Shown: positions 36,395 through 45,793, numbered from the stretch's first letter. The stretch: DNA of 64,000 nucleotides from Blautia schinkii DSM 10518 (GCA_000702025.1 JNKJ01000007.1:186001-250000), one strand, 5' to 3'. Numbers and translations are program-made. Notes: a model not told the origin generated them from the sequence alone.

Positions 36395-36400
36395 TATACT
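36372..36400 (+). promoter_or_regulatory. Sigma-A-type promoter for the moaC operon
   Basis: TTGACG (36372-36377), a 17-base spacer and TATACT (36395-36400). It lies inside and just after the terminator hairpin, giving a leader of about 30 bases before moaC. Confidence 0.65.
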
Positions 36401-36436
36401 GGTAAGTAAAGAGTTCGGGCGAGAAGGAGAGGAAAT

Positions 36437-36937
36437 ATGGACGGAGGATTCAGTCATTTTGACGAAAAGGGAAACGCGGTCATGGTAGATGTCTCAGATA
36501 AAAAAGCTACTTTCCGCACTGCCGTGGCCACCGGCAGTATACGTGTGGGAAAAGCCATCATGGACGCTGTTTCTATGGGCAATGTGAAAAAAGGAGATGT
36601 CCTGGGAGTGGCCAGAGTGGCCGGGATTATGGGGGTAAAGCGTACTTCGGATTTAGTTCCCATGTGCCATCCTTTGCCCATACAAAAGTGCACGATAGAT
36701 TATGAGCTGGATGAAAAGACCGGCATTATCCGCGTTTTCTGTACAGTGAAAACCGAAGGTAAGACAGGGGTGGAAATGGAAGCGCTCACCGGCGTGCAGG
36801 TCACTCTGCTCACAATTTACGATATGTGTAAAGCGATAGACAAGCATATGGTCATGGAGGATATTCACCTTGTGGAGAAAACAGGTGGAAAGAGCGGAAA
36901 CTTTCAATATGAGGGAAAAACGGATATTTCTGCATAG
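36437..36937 (+). CDS. moaC: Cyclic pyranopterin monophosphate synthase MoaC
   Basis: A 166-residue MoaC, which together with MoaA makes cyclic pyranopterin monophosphate for molybdenum cofactor. The family signatures are [47 protein letters not shown] and [26 protein letters not shown]. It leads a moaC-mogA-MOSC set; moaA is not in the window. Confidence 0.96.
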   Translation: MDGGFSHFDEKGNAVMVDVSDKKATFRTAVATGSIRVGKAIMDAVSMGNVKKGDVLGVARVAGIMGVKRTSDLVPMCHPLPIQKCTIDYELDEKTGIIRVFCTVKTEGKTGVEMEALTGVQVTLLTIYDMCKAIDKHMVMEDIHLVEKTGGKSGNFQYEGKTDISA

Positions 36938-36999
36938 TCATACAGTATCACACAGTATTATGCAGTGTCATGCAGGAGTGCAGGATTGGAGGACAATAG

Positions 37000-37527
37000 A
37001 TGAAAAGAGTTGCGATAATTACTTCCAGCGATACAGGATACCGCGGAGAGCGTGAGGATTTAAGCGGACCTACCATTAAAGAGATTGTAGAAAAGGAAGG
37101 CTATGAGGTAGTTTCCATGGAAATCCTTCCCGATGAGAGAGAAACACTTGCCGCCCGCATGGCTGAGATCGCGGATTTGGGGCTTGCCGAGCTGCTGCTC
37201 ACGACCGGAGGAACCGGCTTTTCTCCCCGGGATGTAATGCCGGAGGCCACGGAGGATATTATAGAACGCAAGGTTCCGGGGATTCCTGAGGCAATGCGTG
37301 CCTACAGCCTCACTATCACGAAGCGCGCCATGCTGAGTCGTGCTGCAGCGGGTATCCGCAGACAGACTTTGATCATCAATCTTCCGGGAAGTCCCAAGGC
37401 TGTCCGGGAAAGTCTGGAGTACATCATCGGCGCACTGGGGCATGGGATAGAGATCATGACCGGAGAAGCAGGTAATTGCGCAGAAAATAATAGTGGGAAA
37501 AATAACAATGGTAAAAAAGTCCGTTAA
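37000..37527 (+). CDS. mogA: Molybdopterin adenylyltransferase-like MogA/MoaB
   Basis: A 175-residue MoCF-biosynthesis protein that adenylates molybdopterin (MogA) or has the MoaB role. It has SDTGYRGEREDLSGP at the N-terminus, LLLTTGGTGFSPRDV as the binding loop, and INLPGSPKAVRESL. The C-terminus ends in an Asn/Lys-rich tail. It is 62 bases after moaC in the same operon. Confidence 0.92.
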   Translation: MKRVAIITSSDTGYRGEREDLSGPTIKEIVEKEGYEVVSMEILPDERETLAARMAEIADLGLAELLLTTGGTGFSPRDVMPEATEDIIERKVPGIPEAMRAYSLTITKRAMLSRAAAGIRRQTLIINLPGSPKAVRESLEYIIGALGHGIEIMTGEAGNCAENNSGKNNNGKKVR

Positions 37528-37557
37528 TGTGGACACAAATGAGCAGGAGGGTATAAA

Positions 37558-37989
37558 ATGGGGAAAGTAATTGCAGTATGCATCAGTGAAGCAAAGGGAA
37601 CACAGAAGAAAAATGTCCATCAGGCAGAATTTATTGAGGACTGGGGCATTAAAAACGATGCCCATGCAGGGAAGTGGCACCGCCAGGTAAGCCTTCTTTC
37701 TTATGATAAAATCGAGGCCTTTCGCGCCAGGGGCGCCGAGGTGGCTGACGGTGCATTCGGGGAAAACCTCGTGGTAGAGGGCTTTGATTTCGCGAAGCTA
37801 CCTGTGGGAACGAAATTCCGCTGCAACGATGTAGTGCTGGAGCTCACTCAGATTGGCAAAGAATGCCACAATGGCTGCGAAATCTTTAAGAAAATGGGCG
37901 ACTGCATCATGCCAAGAGAGGGTGTGTTTACAAAAGTGCTTCACGGGGGAACCATCCGCGAGGGGGACGAATTCAATATAGATTGCTAG
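37558..37989 (+). CDS. MOSC domain protein
   Basis: A 143-residue stand-alone MOSC (Moco sulfurase C-terminal) protein. It has WGIKNDAHAGKWHRQVSLLS, ADGAFGENLVVEG, and a Cys-rich end GKECHNGCEIFKKMGDC. MOSC proteins handle molybdenum-cofactor-bound sulfur; the gene order moaC-mogA-MOSC supports this. RBS GCAGGAGGGT. Confidence 0.9.
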   Translation: MGKVIAVCISEAKGTQKKNVHQAEFIEDWGIKNDAHAGKWHRQVSLLSYDKIEAFRARGAEVADGAFGENLVVEGFDFAKLPVGTKFRCNDVVLELTQIGKECHNGCEIFKKMGDCIMPREGVFTKVLHGGTIREGDEFNIDC

Positions 37990-38044
37990 AGCGAATAAGG
38001 ATTACACGGGCTGGAGACAATAGACGAGAACAGGAGACACAAAG

Positions 38045-38821
38045 ATGATTTTTGATACACATGCACATTATGACGACGAAGCATTTGACGCAGACAGAGC
38101 GACGCTGCTTGCATCGATGCAGGAGAATGGAATCGGCTGTATAGTCAATGCCTGCGCGGCCATTGACGGACTGGAGAAAACAATTGCATTGATGGAAAAG
38201 TATCCTTTCATGTACGGGGCCGTGGGCGTTCATCCGGATGATGCAGATCAGATCACCCCGGAGGTGCTGGAGAAAATCCGGCAGCTTTCCCGGAATGAGA
38301 AAGCAGTTGCCATTGGTGAGATTGGGCTTGATTATTACTGGCATAAGGAAAAAGAGGAGCACCGTATCCAGCAGGACATGTTCCGCGCTCAGCTTGACAT
38401 TGCCCGGGAAGAAAAGCTGCCCTTCATGGTGCATAGCCGGGAGGCTGCCGAGGATACCCTGAATATTGTGCGGGAGTATGTCAAAGGTGGAATGTTCGGC
38501 GGAATTATCCATTGCTTTTCTTATGGCCGGGAGATTGCCAGAGAGTATCTGAACATGGGATTATACCTGGGAATCGGTGGAGTAGTAACTTTTAAAAATG
38601 CCAGAAAACTGAAAGAGGTGGTGGAATACGCGCCGCTTTCCCAGCTTGTATTGGAGACTGACTGCCCCTATCTTGCGCCGGAACCATACCGGGGAAAAAG
38701 AAATTCCTCCCTGAATCTTCCTTATGTTGCGCAGGCTGTCGCAGAGATTAAAGGTGTTACGCCTGAGGAAGTCATCGCAGTCACGGAGGAGAATGCGAAA
38801 AAGCTTTTATTCTGCAGGTAG
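38045..38821 (+). CDS. tatD: TatD-family metal-dependent DNase
   Basis: A 258-residue TIM-barrel hydrolase. It has metal ligands in DTHAHYDDEAF, GEIGLDYYWHK, MVHSREA and HCFSYG, and the family end ETDCPYLAPEPYRGKRN. Members act as 3'-5' exonucleases or D-aminoacyl hydrolases. It follows the Mo-cofactor genes with a 55-base gap and may be co-transcribed without functional link. Confidence 0.93.
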   Translation: MIFDTHAHYDDEAFDADRATLLASMQENGIGCIVNACAAIDGLEKTIALMEKYPFMYGAVGVHPDDADQITPEVLEKIRQLSRNEKAVAIGEIGLDYYWHKEKEEHRIQQDMFRAQLDIAREEKLPFMVHSREAAEDTLNIVREYVKGGMFGGIIHCFSYGREIAREYLNMGLYLGIGGVVTFKNARKLKEVVEYAPLSQLVLETDCPYLAPEPYRGKRNSSLNLPYVAQAVAEIKGVTPEEVIAVTEENAKKLLFCR

Positions 38822-38928
38822 ATAAGACTCTCACGGTATTGCAGAGCCGCACAGACGCATCATATCATGCAGATAAGATATGCGGCCCGCGGCAAGTACG
38901 CTGGAGTATACTTTAATTCAGGCTTTAT

Positions 38929-38959
38929 AAAAAAAGAGAGCGCCGCAAACGGCGCCCTC
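38929..38959 (-). terminator. Minus-strand terminator for the small CDCPAC gene
   Basis: On the minus strand GAGGGCGCCG and CGGCGCTCTC pair with one mismatch and are followed by seven T (A-run at 38929-38935). The hairpin may also serve the plus-strand tatD, but there the following bases are not T-rich. Confidence 0.88.
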
Positions 38960-39002
38960 AGGTTCCCGATATCGGGAGATAAACCAAATATTTCTAACAC
39001 TT

Positions 39003-39359
39003 CTAAATAATTTCAGCCTTTTTATCCAGGATTTCTGCAACAATAGCACAAGCCGGGCAGTCGCAGTATTTGGCTCCGGCAGCTTTGATTTCTTTCGCGT
39101 GAGCAGCTACTTCCTTTGCTTTCTCCGCACCGAAAACTTGTGCACCGCCATCAGATTCGGCAAAGCCGATCAAGGTATCAATGGGCATAATATCTGCTTC
39201 CAGCTCATCAATATATTTCTTGGTTTCCGCTGCTTCCTGGTCGGTGCCGACCGCATCCAGCCATGCCTGGGCAGCCGCCTTTGTTTCCGGGCTGCAGGTT
39301 GGTGCGTCCATTAATTGATGTGTTCTCTCAATAACATAACTTAATACTTCTTTCTGCAT
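39003..39359 (-). CDS. Small conserved protein with a C-terminal CDCPAC motif
   Basis: A 118-residue soluble, helical protein. I do not recognise a characterised family. The C-terminal CDCPAC has three Cys that could bind metal or undergo redox change. The rest is Ala/Glu-rich with helices around 1-35, 38-60 and 75-92. It has its own promoter and terminator on the minus strand, so it is a monocistronic unit and probably well expressed. RBS AGAAGGAGTG precedes ATG at 39359. Confidence 0.75.
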   Translation of the reverse strand: MQKEVLSYVIERTHQLMDAPTCSPETKAAAQAWLDAVGTDQEAAETKKYIDELEADIMPIDTLIGFAESDGGAQVFGAEKAKEVAAHAKEIKAAGAKYCDCPACAIVAEILDKKAEII

Positions 39360-39477
39360 AAAAACACTCCTTCTTTCTTGTGCATTTGTAACAATTCAGT
39401 TCTTAACAGCAGTCGTCTTAGACGTCTTATATGCTTTGCGCCTGCCGCTGGCTGAGCAGTTACCTGCGTTTTTCTAT

Positions 39478-39506
39478 ATTTTACCACAAGTATCTGATAC
39501 CTGCAA
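39478..39506 (-). promoter_or_regulatory. Minus-strand promoter of the small CDCPAC gene
   Basis: Reading the minus strand: TTGCAG (39506-39501), a 17-base spacer, TAAAAT (39483-39478). It lies just past the MATE gene stop and gives a 5' UTR of about 110 bases. Confidence 0.6.
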
Positions 39507-39508
39507 TT

Positions 39509-40852
39509 TCACAGTAAATGTTTTTTCTTCCAATTCCCTGTGCGGTACCAACCGTAGGAAATGAGATAATTGGCAAGCCAGCCCATGGGTACGGCATACC
39601 AGATAACCTGAATGCCGAAAATGGGAGAACAGATTCTTGCAACACTTACACGAATGCCAAGGTTTATGAGATTTGCCAGCATATACACATTGACATCCCC
39701 TGAACCTCGCAGGATACCGTCGGTAATTGCCTTAAATCCCAGGAAAGAGAAAAACACACCGACAAAACGGAAATATGCTGTTCCTGTCTCAAAGGCTACC
39801 GGAGAAGTCACAGGGTCCACAAAAGCGGACAGTATCGGCCGGTAGAAAAGCTGAGAAATCGCAATCAACAGCACACCAAAAGCAATGATGATCCCATAAG
39901 CTGCCCGATACCCCTGCTTCACCCGTTCTGTCTTTCCTGCACCCAGGTTCTGGGCAGTGAAAGGTGACATAGCATTCCCGACAGCGATCATCGGCACAAT
40001 GCCGATAGATTCCAGCCGCGTTCCGGCTGAAAAACCTGCCAGTGCAGAAGAGCCAAAGCGGTTTACGGCAGACTGGGTAAGCAGCATACCGATACTCACA
40101 ATGGACTGCTGAATGATGGAAGGAATAGCGATCTTTGTACCGGTGAAGAACATATTTTTGTCAAAAATCCCTGCGCGTTCTTCTGTCGCATATGTTTTCA
40201 GCAGTTTTATTAATATGACAAAGGATATGACTGCGGATACTCCTTGCGCAATGACAGTCGCGATTGCCACGCCTGCAACACCCATGTGGAGTATACAGAC
40301 CATAAAAAGGTCCAGTCCAATATTCAGTACAGATGAAAAAATCAAAAGCGCCAGCGGTATTTTGGATTTTCCTAATGCGTTAAAATCCGCAGAGAGAATA
40401 TTGTACATGAACATAAACGGAAGTCCAAGGAAATAAATCTGCAAATATAATAGTGCATCATCCATGACATTTTCCGGCGTCCGCAGCGCGCGCAGAATCA
40501 ATGGATTGCATACAAGTCCAAGTATAGCCAGAATGCCACTCAATACTGCAAAGGTCACCAGAAAGGTGTGGATAGAGGTCCGCATCTCGCGGAATTTCCC
40601 GGCACCCAGATATTGGCTGGTAAGTACGGAGGCCCCAAGGCCGCCGCCGATCGCCACCATGATAAATACCGTGGTAAAAGAATAGGAGGCCCCCACGGCC
40701 GCCAAAGCATCCTCCCCTACGAATCTTCCCACAATAATGGAGTCAGCCATATTATAAAACTGTTGGAATAGGTTTCCGATCACCATAGGAAGGGCAAAGA
40801 AAAAGAGGGTGCGGGCAGGCGCTCCTTCTGTTAAGTTCTGTTTGTTTTTCAA
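39509..40852 (-). CDS. MATE-family multidrug/cation efflux protein
   Basis: A 447-residue membrane protein with twelve helices in two MatE repeats. It has FFALPMVIGNLFQQFYNMADSI at the start, IIVGRFVGEDALAAVG, and the second-repeat match IPSIIQQSIVSIGMLLTQSAVN. It probably exports drugs or metabolites using a Na+ or H+ gradient. The start is TTG at 40852-40850, after AAGGGAGGTG on the minus strand. Confidence 0.92.
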   Translation of the reverse strand: MKNKQNLTEGAPARTLFFFALPMVIGNLFQQFYNMADSIIVGRFVGEDALAAVGASYSFTTVFIMVAIGGGLGASVLTSQYLGAGKFREMRTSIHTFLVTFAVLSGILAILGLVCNPLILRALRTPENVMDDALLYLQIYFLGLPFMFMYNILSADFNALGKSKIPLALLIFSSVLNIGLDLFMVCILHMGVAGVAIATVIAQGVSAVISFVILIKLLKTYATEERAGIFDKNMFFTGTKIAIPSIIQQSIVSIGMLLTQSAVNRFGSSALAGFSAGTRLESIGIVPMIAVGNAMSPFTAQNLGAGKTERVKQGYRAAYGIIIAFGVLLIAISQLFYRPILSAFVDPVTSPVAFETGTAYFRFVGVFFSFLGFKAITDGILRGSGDVNVYMLANLINLGIRVSVARICSPIFGIQVIWYAVPMGWLANYLISYGWYRTGNWKKKHLL

Positions 40853-41269
40853 GTGAACACCTCCCTTATTTTGTAAAATAATGCAAAGTATCTGTTAATA
40901 CTCTGAACAGTTAGATTATAGGTTGCTTTTCACACTTCAGCCATCCCGCAAAACGTGTTATTAGTCACGAAGTGAACTGTTACATTATAACACCGATTTT
41001 TTTCTTAGTAAACGGAAATGTCTTGTATCTTGTTTGGAAATATGTTATGTTGATTTTAGCAAATAATTATCTTAACCCGCTGTTCTGGCGGTGAAAATCC
41101 ACTTTTATCCAATTAAATCCAGTAATTATTCATATTAAATATGGCAGTCATGCTCGCAGACATTTGCTTTTCTACGCACACCAGAAGTCCTTTTGTGCGC
41201 TCATTTTTGATTTCTTGAGTATGATTTCATATATTTTGTTTATCATCCCATATATTGAGGAGGTTTCTA
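40853..41269. other. Divergent intergenic region between MATE and XRE genes
   Basis: A 417-base, AT-rich gap with no supported gene. It contains the minus-strand ribosome site of the MATE gene and must hold both divergent promoters. I could not pick out convincing -35/-10 pairs. The XRE regulator encoded next to it may control either gene. Confidence 0.5.
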
Positions 41270-41620
41270 TTGAGGAAGAATAGTTTATACAAGTACAACA
41301 ACTTTGAGTTCCCTATTATTGATATTGCAAAGACCGGGCAGAGAATAAAGGATATGTGTATGCGCAAGGGCTACACCGTAAAAAAGCTTCAGGAAACTCT
41401 TCGTCTAGGTGCACGGCAGTCTATTTACGACTGGTATAACGGTAAAACATTGCCTTCACTGGACAATATGCTTGCGCTCAGCCGGCTTTTAGGATTACCT
41501 GTAGAGGACTTTGTGGTCTGTAAAAATGAAGAAAAGTCTTACAATGCTCCGCTGTACAACTCTGAGGATTTCCACAGAGCAAGCGTGTATTACTCTTTAA
41601 TGCTGCGGGTACTTTTGTAA
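41270..41620 (+). CDS. XRE-family helix-turn-helix protein
   Basis: A DNA-binding protein of about 116 residues. The HTH_3-like domain spans about 19-75: TGQRIKDMCMRKGYTVKKLQ, then RQSIYDWYNGKTLPSLDN and LSRLLGLPVEDFV. I chose TTG 41270, six bases after GAGGAGG; an in-frame TTG at 41255 lies within the ribosome site. The short C-terminal tail is unremarkable. Its target is unknown. Confidence 0.8.
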   Translation: MRKNSLYKYNNFEFPIIDIAKTGQRIKDMCMRKGYTVKKLQETLRLGARQSIYDWYNGKTLPSLDNMLALSRLLGLPVEDFVVCKNEEKSYNAPLYNSEDFHRASVYYSLMLRVLL

Positions 41621-41739
41621 TATATTTTATCCAGGTATTAACTGAATGATTTTCTTTAGGAAATGGTTTATCCTGTAAGAAGATAAGGCTCCTGCTCCTT
41701 TGGTAGTAAGTAATGATGAATTTATATGGAGGTATGTAT

Positions 41740-42312
41740 ATGGAAAATAGAATGTTGATGATAGAGGCACTTGACGAAAAGGCACTGCTGGAGAAACGAC
41801 TCCGCGAAAAGATCAGGAATGCAAGTTTTGTGGATATTGTGCAGCATAACGGGGAAATTGTGTGGAATAATGGGGTTTCCCGGCTGAGATACTGTCGGGA
41901 GGCAGAGTATACGTACACACAGATTATTTCTTTTATTGAGAGATACATAAGGCTTACCGCGGCAATAGCGGAGTCCAATGCACGTACCTGCATCCAAACA
42001 ACATATGGCACTTTTACGGTGTCTGCGGCGCTTGTCCTTCGCAGTTACCTGAGAGATTTTTCCTTTTACCAGGATGGTACAAGGGATTTCGGAGTACAGC
42101 TTTATGATTGTATTGAGACCGAGTACAATCATTGCCTCACCGTAATCGGAGAGACGAATAAGGTTTTACATATAGCAGAGCTTGTGGACCCCTTGGATAT
42201 CAGGAAAAGGATTGATGAATTTTTAGAAAAACGGAACCGGTTTCTGTCAGAACTGGATATGCGCATCAGGATATCCAATGCAACAACATATATCTCGCTG
42301 CACACAGATTAG
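41740..42312 (+). CDS. Protein of unknown function, helical (possibly DIP1984/septicolysin-like)
   Basis: A soluble, mainly helical protein of about 190 residues. I do not recognise it firmly. The layout of an N-terminal EALDEKALLEKRLREKI helix, a T-rich middle (IQTTYGTFTVSAALVLRSYL) and a C-terminal coiled helix ending in SNATTYI is reminiscent of DIP1984-type proteins. I chose ATG 41740, seven bases after GGAGG, over the open frame from 41713. No neighbour reveals a role. Confidence 0.6.
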   Translation: MENRMLMIEALDEKALLEKRLREKIRNASFVDIVQHNGEIVWNNGVSRLRYCREAEYTYTQIISFIERYIRLTAAIAESNARTCIQTTYGTFTVSAALVLRSYLRDFSFYQDGTRDFGVQLYDCIETEYNHCLTVIGETNKVLHIAELVDPLDIRKRIDEFLEKRNRFLSELDMRIRISNATTYISLHTD

Positions 42313-42488
42313 TGTAGCGAGATGAATCACCAAAAACAAGATTAATGGCAGTGGCGGGCGGAGAGAAATCGGTATCCCCACTGACATGAGGTCAAGACAC
42401 GCAGCCATAAAAGTCGTACTCTGTGAAATTAGGATGTTAGTAACTGTGCAGCCTGTGAGCTTAAATTTATGGAAATGGTTTAGAAAGG

Positions 42489-42518
42489 GGGACAGGAAGT
42501 ACTGTTTTGTAGTATAAT
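42489..42518 (+). promoter_or_regulatory. Possible promoter of the DNA glycosylase gene
   Basis: GGGACA (42489-42494), an 18-base spacer and TATAAT (42513-42518). The -10 is good and the -35 weak. The rest of 42313-42609 shows nothing else I can support. Confidence 0.4.
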
Positions 42519-42609
42519 GTACCTGTATATATAAATATTGGGTTATGATTCTGCTGTGTGAAAGTGTGTGCACTGAGGCAGATCCCCTCACACAGGGAGA
42601 TTATACTTT

Positions 42610-43416
42610 ATGATAACAAGAGAACTTGATTATTTTAATTTACAGCAGATCTGCAATTCGGGACAATGTTTTCGGATGTACCGGATTGCGGATGATAGAT
42701 ATTCGATTACAGCCTTAGACAAATACGTTGAGGCTATTCAGAATGGCAGACAGGTTACCTTCGACTGTACGGAGCGGGAGTTTACAGAATTTTGGGAGGA
42801 TTATTTTGATCTTACGGTGGACTATGGGAAATATATAAACGCGGTCAGTCCCAGAGACAAATATTTGAGCGCTGCTGCGCAGATGGGCAGCGGAATAAGG
42901 ATTTTGCGCCAGGATTTATGGGAAATGATTGTATCTTTCCTCATATCCCAACAGAATAATATCGTAAGAATCCGCCGCTGTATTGATAATATCTGCCACC
43001 GCTATGGAGAGCGGAAGATTGCTTCAGGCGGTACAGAGTACTATTCCTTTCCAACTGCAGAGAACTTATCCATGGCTGAGGAGCAGGAGCTTCGCGGCTG
43101 TAATTTAGGCTACCGCGCTAAATATATTGTCAGCACGGCAAAAAGTATTGCGTCCGGCGAGGTGCGGCTGGATGACATTTCCCGAATGAGTTATCATGAC
43201 GCACGGCGGGAACTGTTAAAGCTGTATGGCGTGGGGGAAAAAGTAGCGGATTGCATCTGTCTGTTTGCGCTTCATCATATGGAAGCCTTTCCGGTTGACA
43301 CACATATCCGTCAGGCTCTGGAAAAGCATTATACAAAAGGATTCCCCAAACGTAGATATAAGGGAATGGAAGGTATTATGCAGCAATACATATTCTATTA
43401 TGAACTGATGGCCTAG
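42610..43416 (+). CDS. OGG-type DNA glycosylase/AP lyase
   Basis: A 268-residue HhH-GPD glycosylase with an 8-oxoguanine glycosylase N-terminal domain (FNLQQICNSGQCFRM). The HhH motif LLKLYGVGEKVADCI contains the catalytic Lys (EKVADC), and the conserved Asp is in FPVDTHIRQAL. It removes oxidised or alkylated bases. It does not carry the FeS Cys cluster of Nth/MutY. Downstream neighbours are not repair genes. Confidence 0.92.
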   Translation: MITRELDYFNLQQICNSGQCFRMYRIADDRYSITALDKYVEAIQNGRQVTFDCTEREFTEFWEDYFDLTVDYGKYINAVSPRDKYLSAAAQMGSGIRILRQDLWEMIVSFLISQQNNIVRIRRCIDNICHRYGERKIASGGTEYYSFPTAENLSMAEEQELRGCNLGYRAKYIVSTAKSIASGEVRLDDISRMSYHDARRELLKLYGVGEKVADCICLFALHHMEAFPVDTHIRQALEKHYTKGFPKRRYKGMEGIMQQYIFYYELMA

Positions 43417-43441
43417 TCCTAGTATAAGAGAGGGATCCCGT

Positions 43442-44497
43442 ATGTTGAAATATATGCAGTTACATATTTCAGGCTTTATAGACGAGACATTTATCTATAT
43501 AGAGCATAAAAACAGTGCTGTCCATGCGGAGGTTATTTGTCTGGCAGAGGGTACGGCAAACCAATGCTCACTATATGGTGATGAGGCAAAGGCCTGGCTG
43601 GAGAAAATCGAGAAGATACACATAGAGGACTGGTTTGACACCTACGGAGATACTGAGAATGACCGTGGTGAGGCTTGGAAGCTGGAGTATGAGGATTTGT
43701 GTGAGGAAGCTAGAGTTATCACAGGCCGAGATGCGTATCCGGACAATTGGGAGCAATTTATAGACATTGTAAGTCAGGTTGTCCCGCCGTCAATTTTTGA
43801 CAAGCCGGTATATATAGAGTTTGTATTTTGGCGCATAACAAAGCTGGATTTACTAATGGACCACGAGCAATACATAGAGGAATCCATCTGGAGCTATCAG
43901 GAAACAATGGAGATCAGCAGGGAAAAGGAGACACTTGCGATACACAAGGAAATCGATCAGGAGAGTGATGTGACGAAAATATACCACGCTCATATTGATG
44001 TGACGAACCTGTTAGATTTTTGCGAAAGCTGTTTTAAAAACTGGGAGCCCGAGCCCATAGAAATTAATGACATGCTTCCCAGGTATGACATTAACATTTT
44101 GTACCGAAGTGGTATGAAAAAGACAATAAGCGCTAATTTTAACCGCCGCGGCCTGCCGGATGCATGGCAGAACTTCGCCTATATGCTGCGGCAGTTTACG
44201 AGCGCTTATGACGCGTATAGTGAAATGCTAAATCCGCAGGTGTATGCACACGGTGTGAGAGAAGGAGAATATATTTTCTGCAGCGTTGTGTTCAGCGAGT
44301 CGGGAAAGGAATATTATTACCAAACAGATGACGATACCTTGGAAGTTGGAGATAAAGTAATTGTTCCGGCTGGCCGGGATAACAGTGAGAAGGAAGTAGT
44401 CATCACGCAGATTTCGTATTTTACTAAGGAAACACTACCCATGCCGCTTGAGAAGGTGAAGCATATTCTGCGAAAAGCAGAAGATCATACAACTTAG
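43442..44497 (+). CDS. Protein of unknown function flanking the CRISPR locus
   Basis: A 351-residue soluble acidic protein without signal peptide or membrane helix. I do not recognise it. The N-terminal half is rich in Glu and aromatic residues (WLEKIEKIHIEDWFD; YIEFVFWRITKLDLLMD). The C-terminal end has an SH3-like beta pattern: EYYYQTDDDTLEVGDKVIVP, then KEVVITQISYF. It lies 25 bases after the glycosylase gene and 50 bases before the CRISPR leader element. A CRISPR role is only suggested by position. Confidence 0.7.
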   Translation: MLKYMQLHISGFIDETFIYIEHKNSAVHAEVICLAEGTANQCSLYGDEAKAWLEKIEKIHIEDWFDTYGDTENDRGEAWKLEYEDLCEEARVITGRDAYPDNWEQFIDIVSQVVPPSIFDKPVYIEFVFWRITKLDLLMDHEQYIEESIWSYQETMEISREKETLAIHKEIDQESDVTKIYHAHIDVTNLLDFCESCFKNWEPEPIEINDMLPRYDINILYRSGMKKTISANFNRRGLPDAWQNFAYMLRQFTSAYDAYSEMLNPQVYAHGVREGEYIFCSVVFSESGKEYYYQTDDDTLEVGDKVIVPAGRDNSEKEVVITQISYFTKETLPMPLEKVKHILRKAEDHTT

Positions 44498-44719
44498 CCT
44501 GCAAAGATTGTATGAAGTTTTCTAGCGGCTATTTTCTAACACCAACCGGTGCGAATCCCAAGTGCCCATAAAATCCCTGGCTCATTCGCACCAGAAAAAC
44601 AAGAGAATAACGCTGGAAAAGTTCGCTACTAAGAAGCATTGTACGTTAGAGCTAGACTTAAGATAAAGAAAATTGTTTGTTTATGACAAAATGCGCTAGA
44701 GTTTTTGTGCAATTTTGCA
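44498..44719 (+). promoter_or_regulatory. CRISPR leader 1
   Basis: A leader with two blocks shared with the leader after cas2. Block A (44548-44592, 45 bases) is bounded by the inverted repeat GGTGCGAAT/ATTCGCACC; 42 of 45 bases match the other leader. Block B (about 44665-44719) contains GAAAATTGT, TGACAAAAT and TTGTGC followed by ATTTTGC next to the first repeat. The distance from block A to the array (127 bases) equals that of leader 2. It probably drives array transcription and directs spacer insertion. Confidence 0.88.
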
Positions 44720-45793
44720 GTCGCCGTATCGCTACGGCGTTGGTTGAAATTAAACGCCTTATCGGTCGCATCCCCAAAACTCCGTCGCCGTATCGCTACG
44801 GCGTTGGTTGAAATTTTATTGCTCGTGCGTTCAATCACGCTGTTATCTGTCGCCGTATCGCTACGGCGTTGGTTGAAATTCCTGAGCTTTCCACTGGATG
44901 AATCAATCTTATGTCGCCGTATCGCTACGGCGTTGGTTGAAATAAATAAGGCGTTTTTAATCCCCTCTAAATAGTTCGTCGCCGTATCGCTACGGCGTTG
45001 GTTGAAATCTGGCAAAAAAAGAGGGAGGCCGCCCTCCCTCCCGTCGCCGTATCGCTACGGCGTTGGTTGAAATGATAATCCTATAAGCCAGAAATATCGA
45101 AGCCAGAGGTCGCCGTATCGCTACGGCGTTGGTTGAAATCGTCACCCCCCTAAATCCCCCCTCTGCCCATCTCCCGTCGCCGTATCGCTACGGCGTTGGT
45201 TGAAATGCCTATGAATCTTGTGGGGCGAATACAGACAGAACCGTCGCCGTATCGCTACGGCGTTGGTTGAAATCTTGGACTCGTCGTCCCCTTCATCTGA
45301 TTCTGCGTCGCCGTATCGCTACGGCGTTGGTTGAAATCAAGTAAAATCACCGCTAATACCGTTATCACCTTGTCGCCGTATCGCTACGGCGTTGGTTGAA
45401 ATCCGTATTGCCATCTATAAAAGCATGAACACAAGCAGTCGCCGTATCGCTACGGCGTTGGTTGAAATATTACTCACCACCTCCAATAGCCGCCTGCAGC
45501 ATGTCGCCGTATCGCTACGGCGTTGGTTGAAATTATCGCCATGTTTTTCAACTTATCCTCAGGTGCGTCGCCGTATCGCTACGGCGTTGGTTGAAATAAT
45601 GAGAAGCTTGGCGAAATCAATCCCTCTATTAGTCGCCGTATCGCTACGGCGTTGGTTGAAATCTGATATTTCTCATACCGCATGATATATGGATACGTCG
45701 TCGTATCGCTACGGCGTTGGTTGAAATACGATACCTTCGGATTGTCATATGCTGCAGCAAATGTCGCCGTATCGCTACGATGCGGATTGGAAG
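44720..45793 (+). CRISPR. CRISPR array 1, subtype I-C, 17 repeats and 16 spacers
   Basis: The 31-base repeat starts GTCGCCGTATCGC and ends TACGGCGTTGGTTGAAAT (overlapping). It holds a 7-bp stem CGCCGTA/TACGGCG with TCGC loop. Repeats 1-15 are identical; repeat 16 (45697) has C to T at position 5; repeat 17 (45763-45793) is degenerate in its 3' half. Spacers are 33-36 bases, mostly 34, and none repeats. The decayed end faces cas3 and the leader is at the left, so the array reads along the plus strand. Confidence 0.98.
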
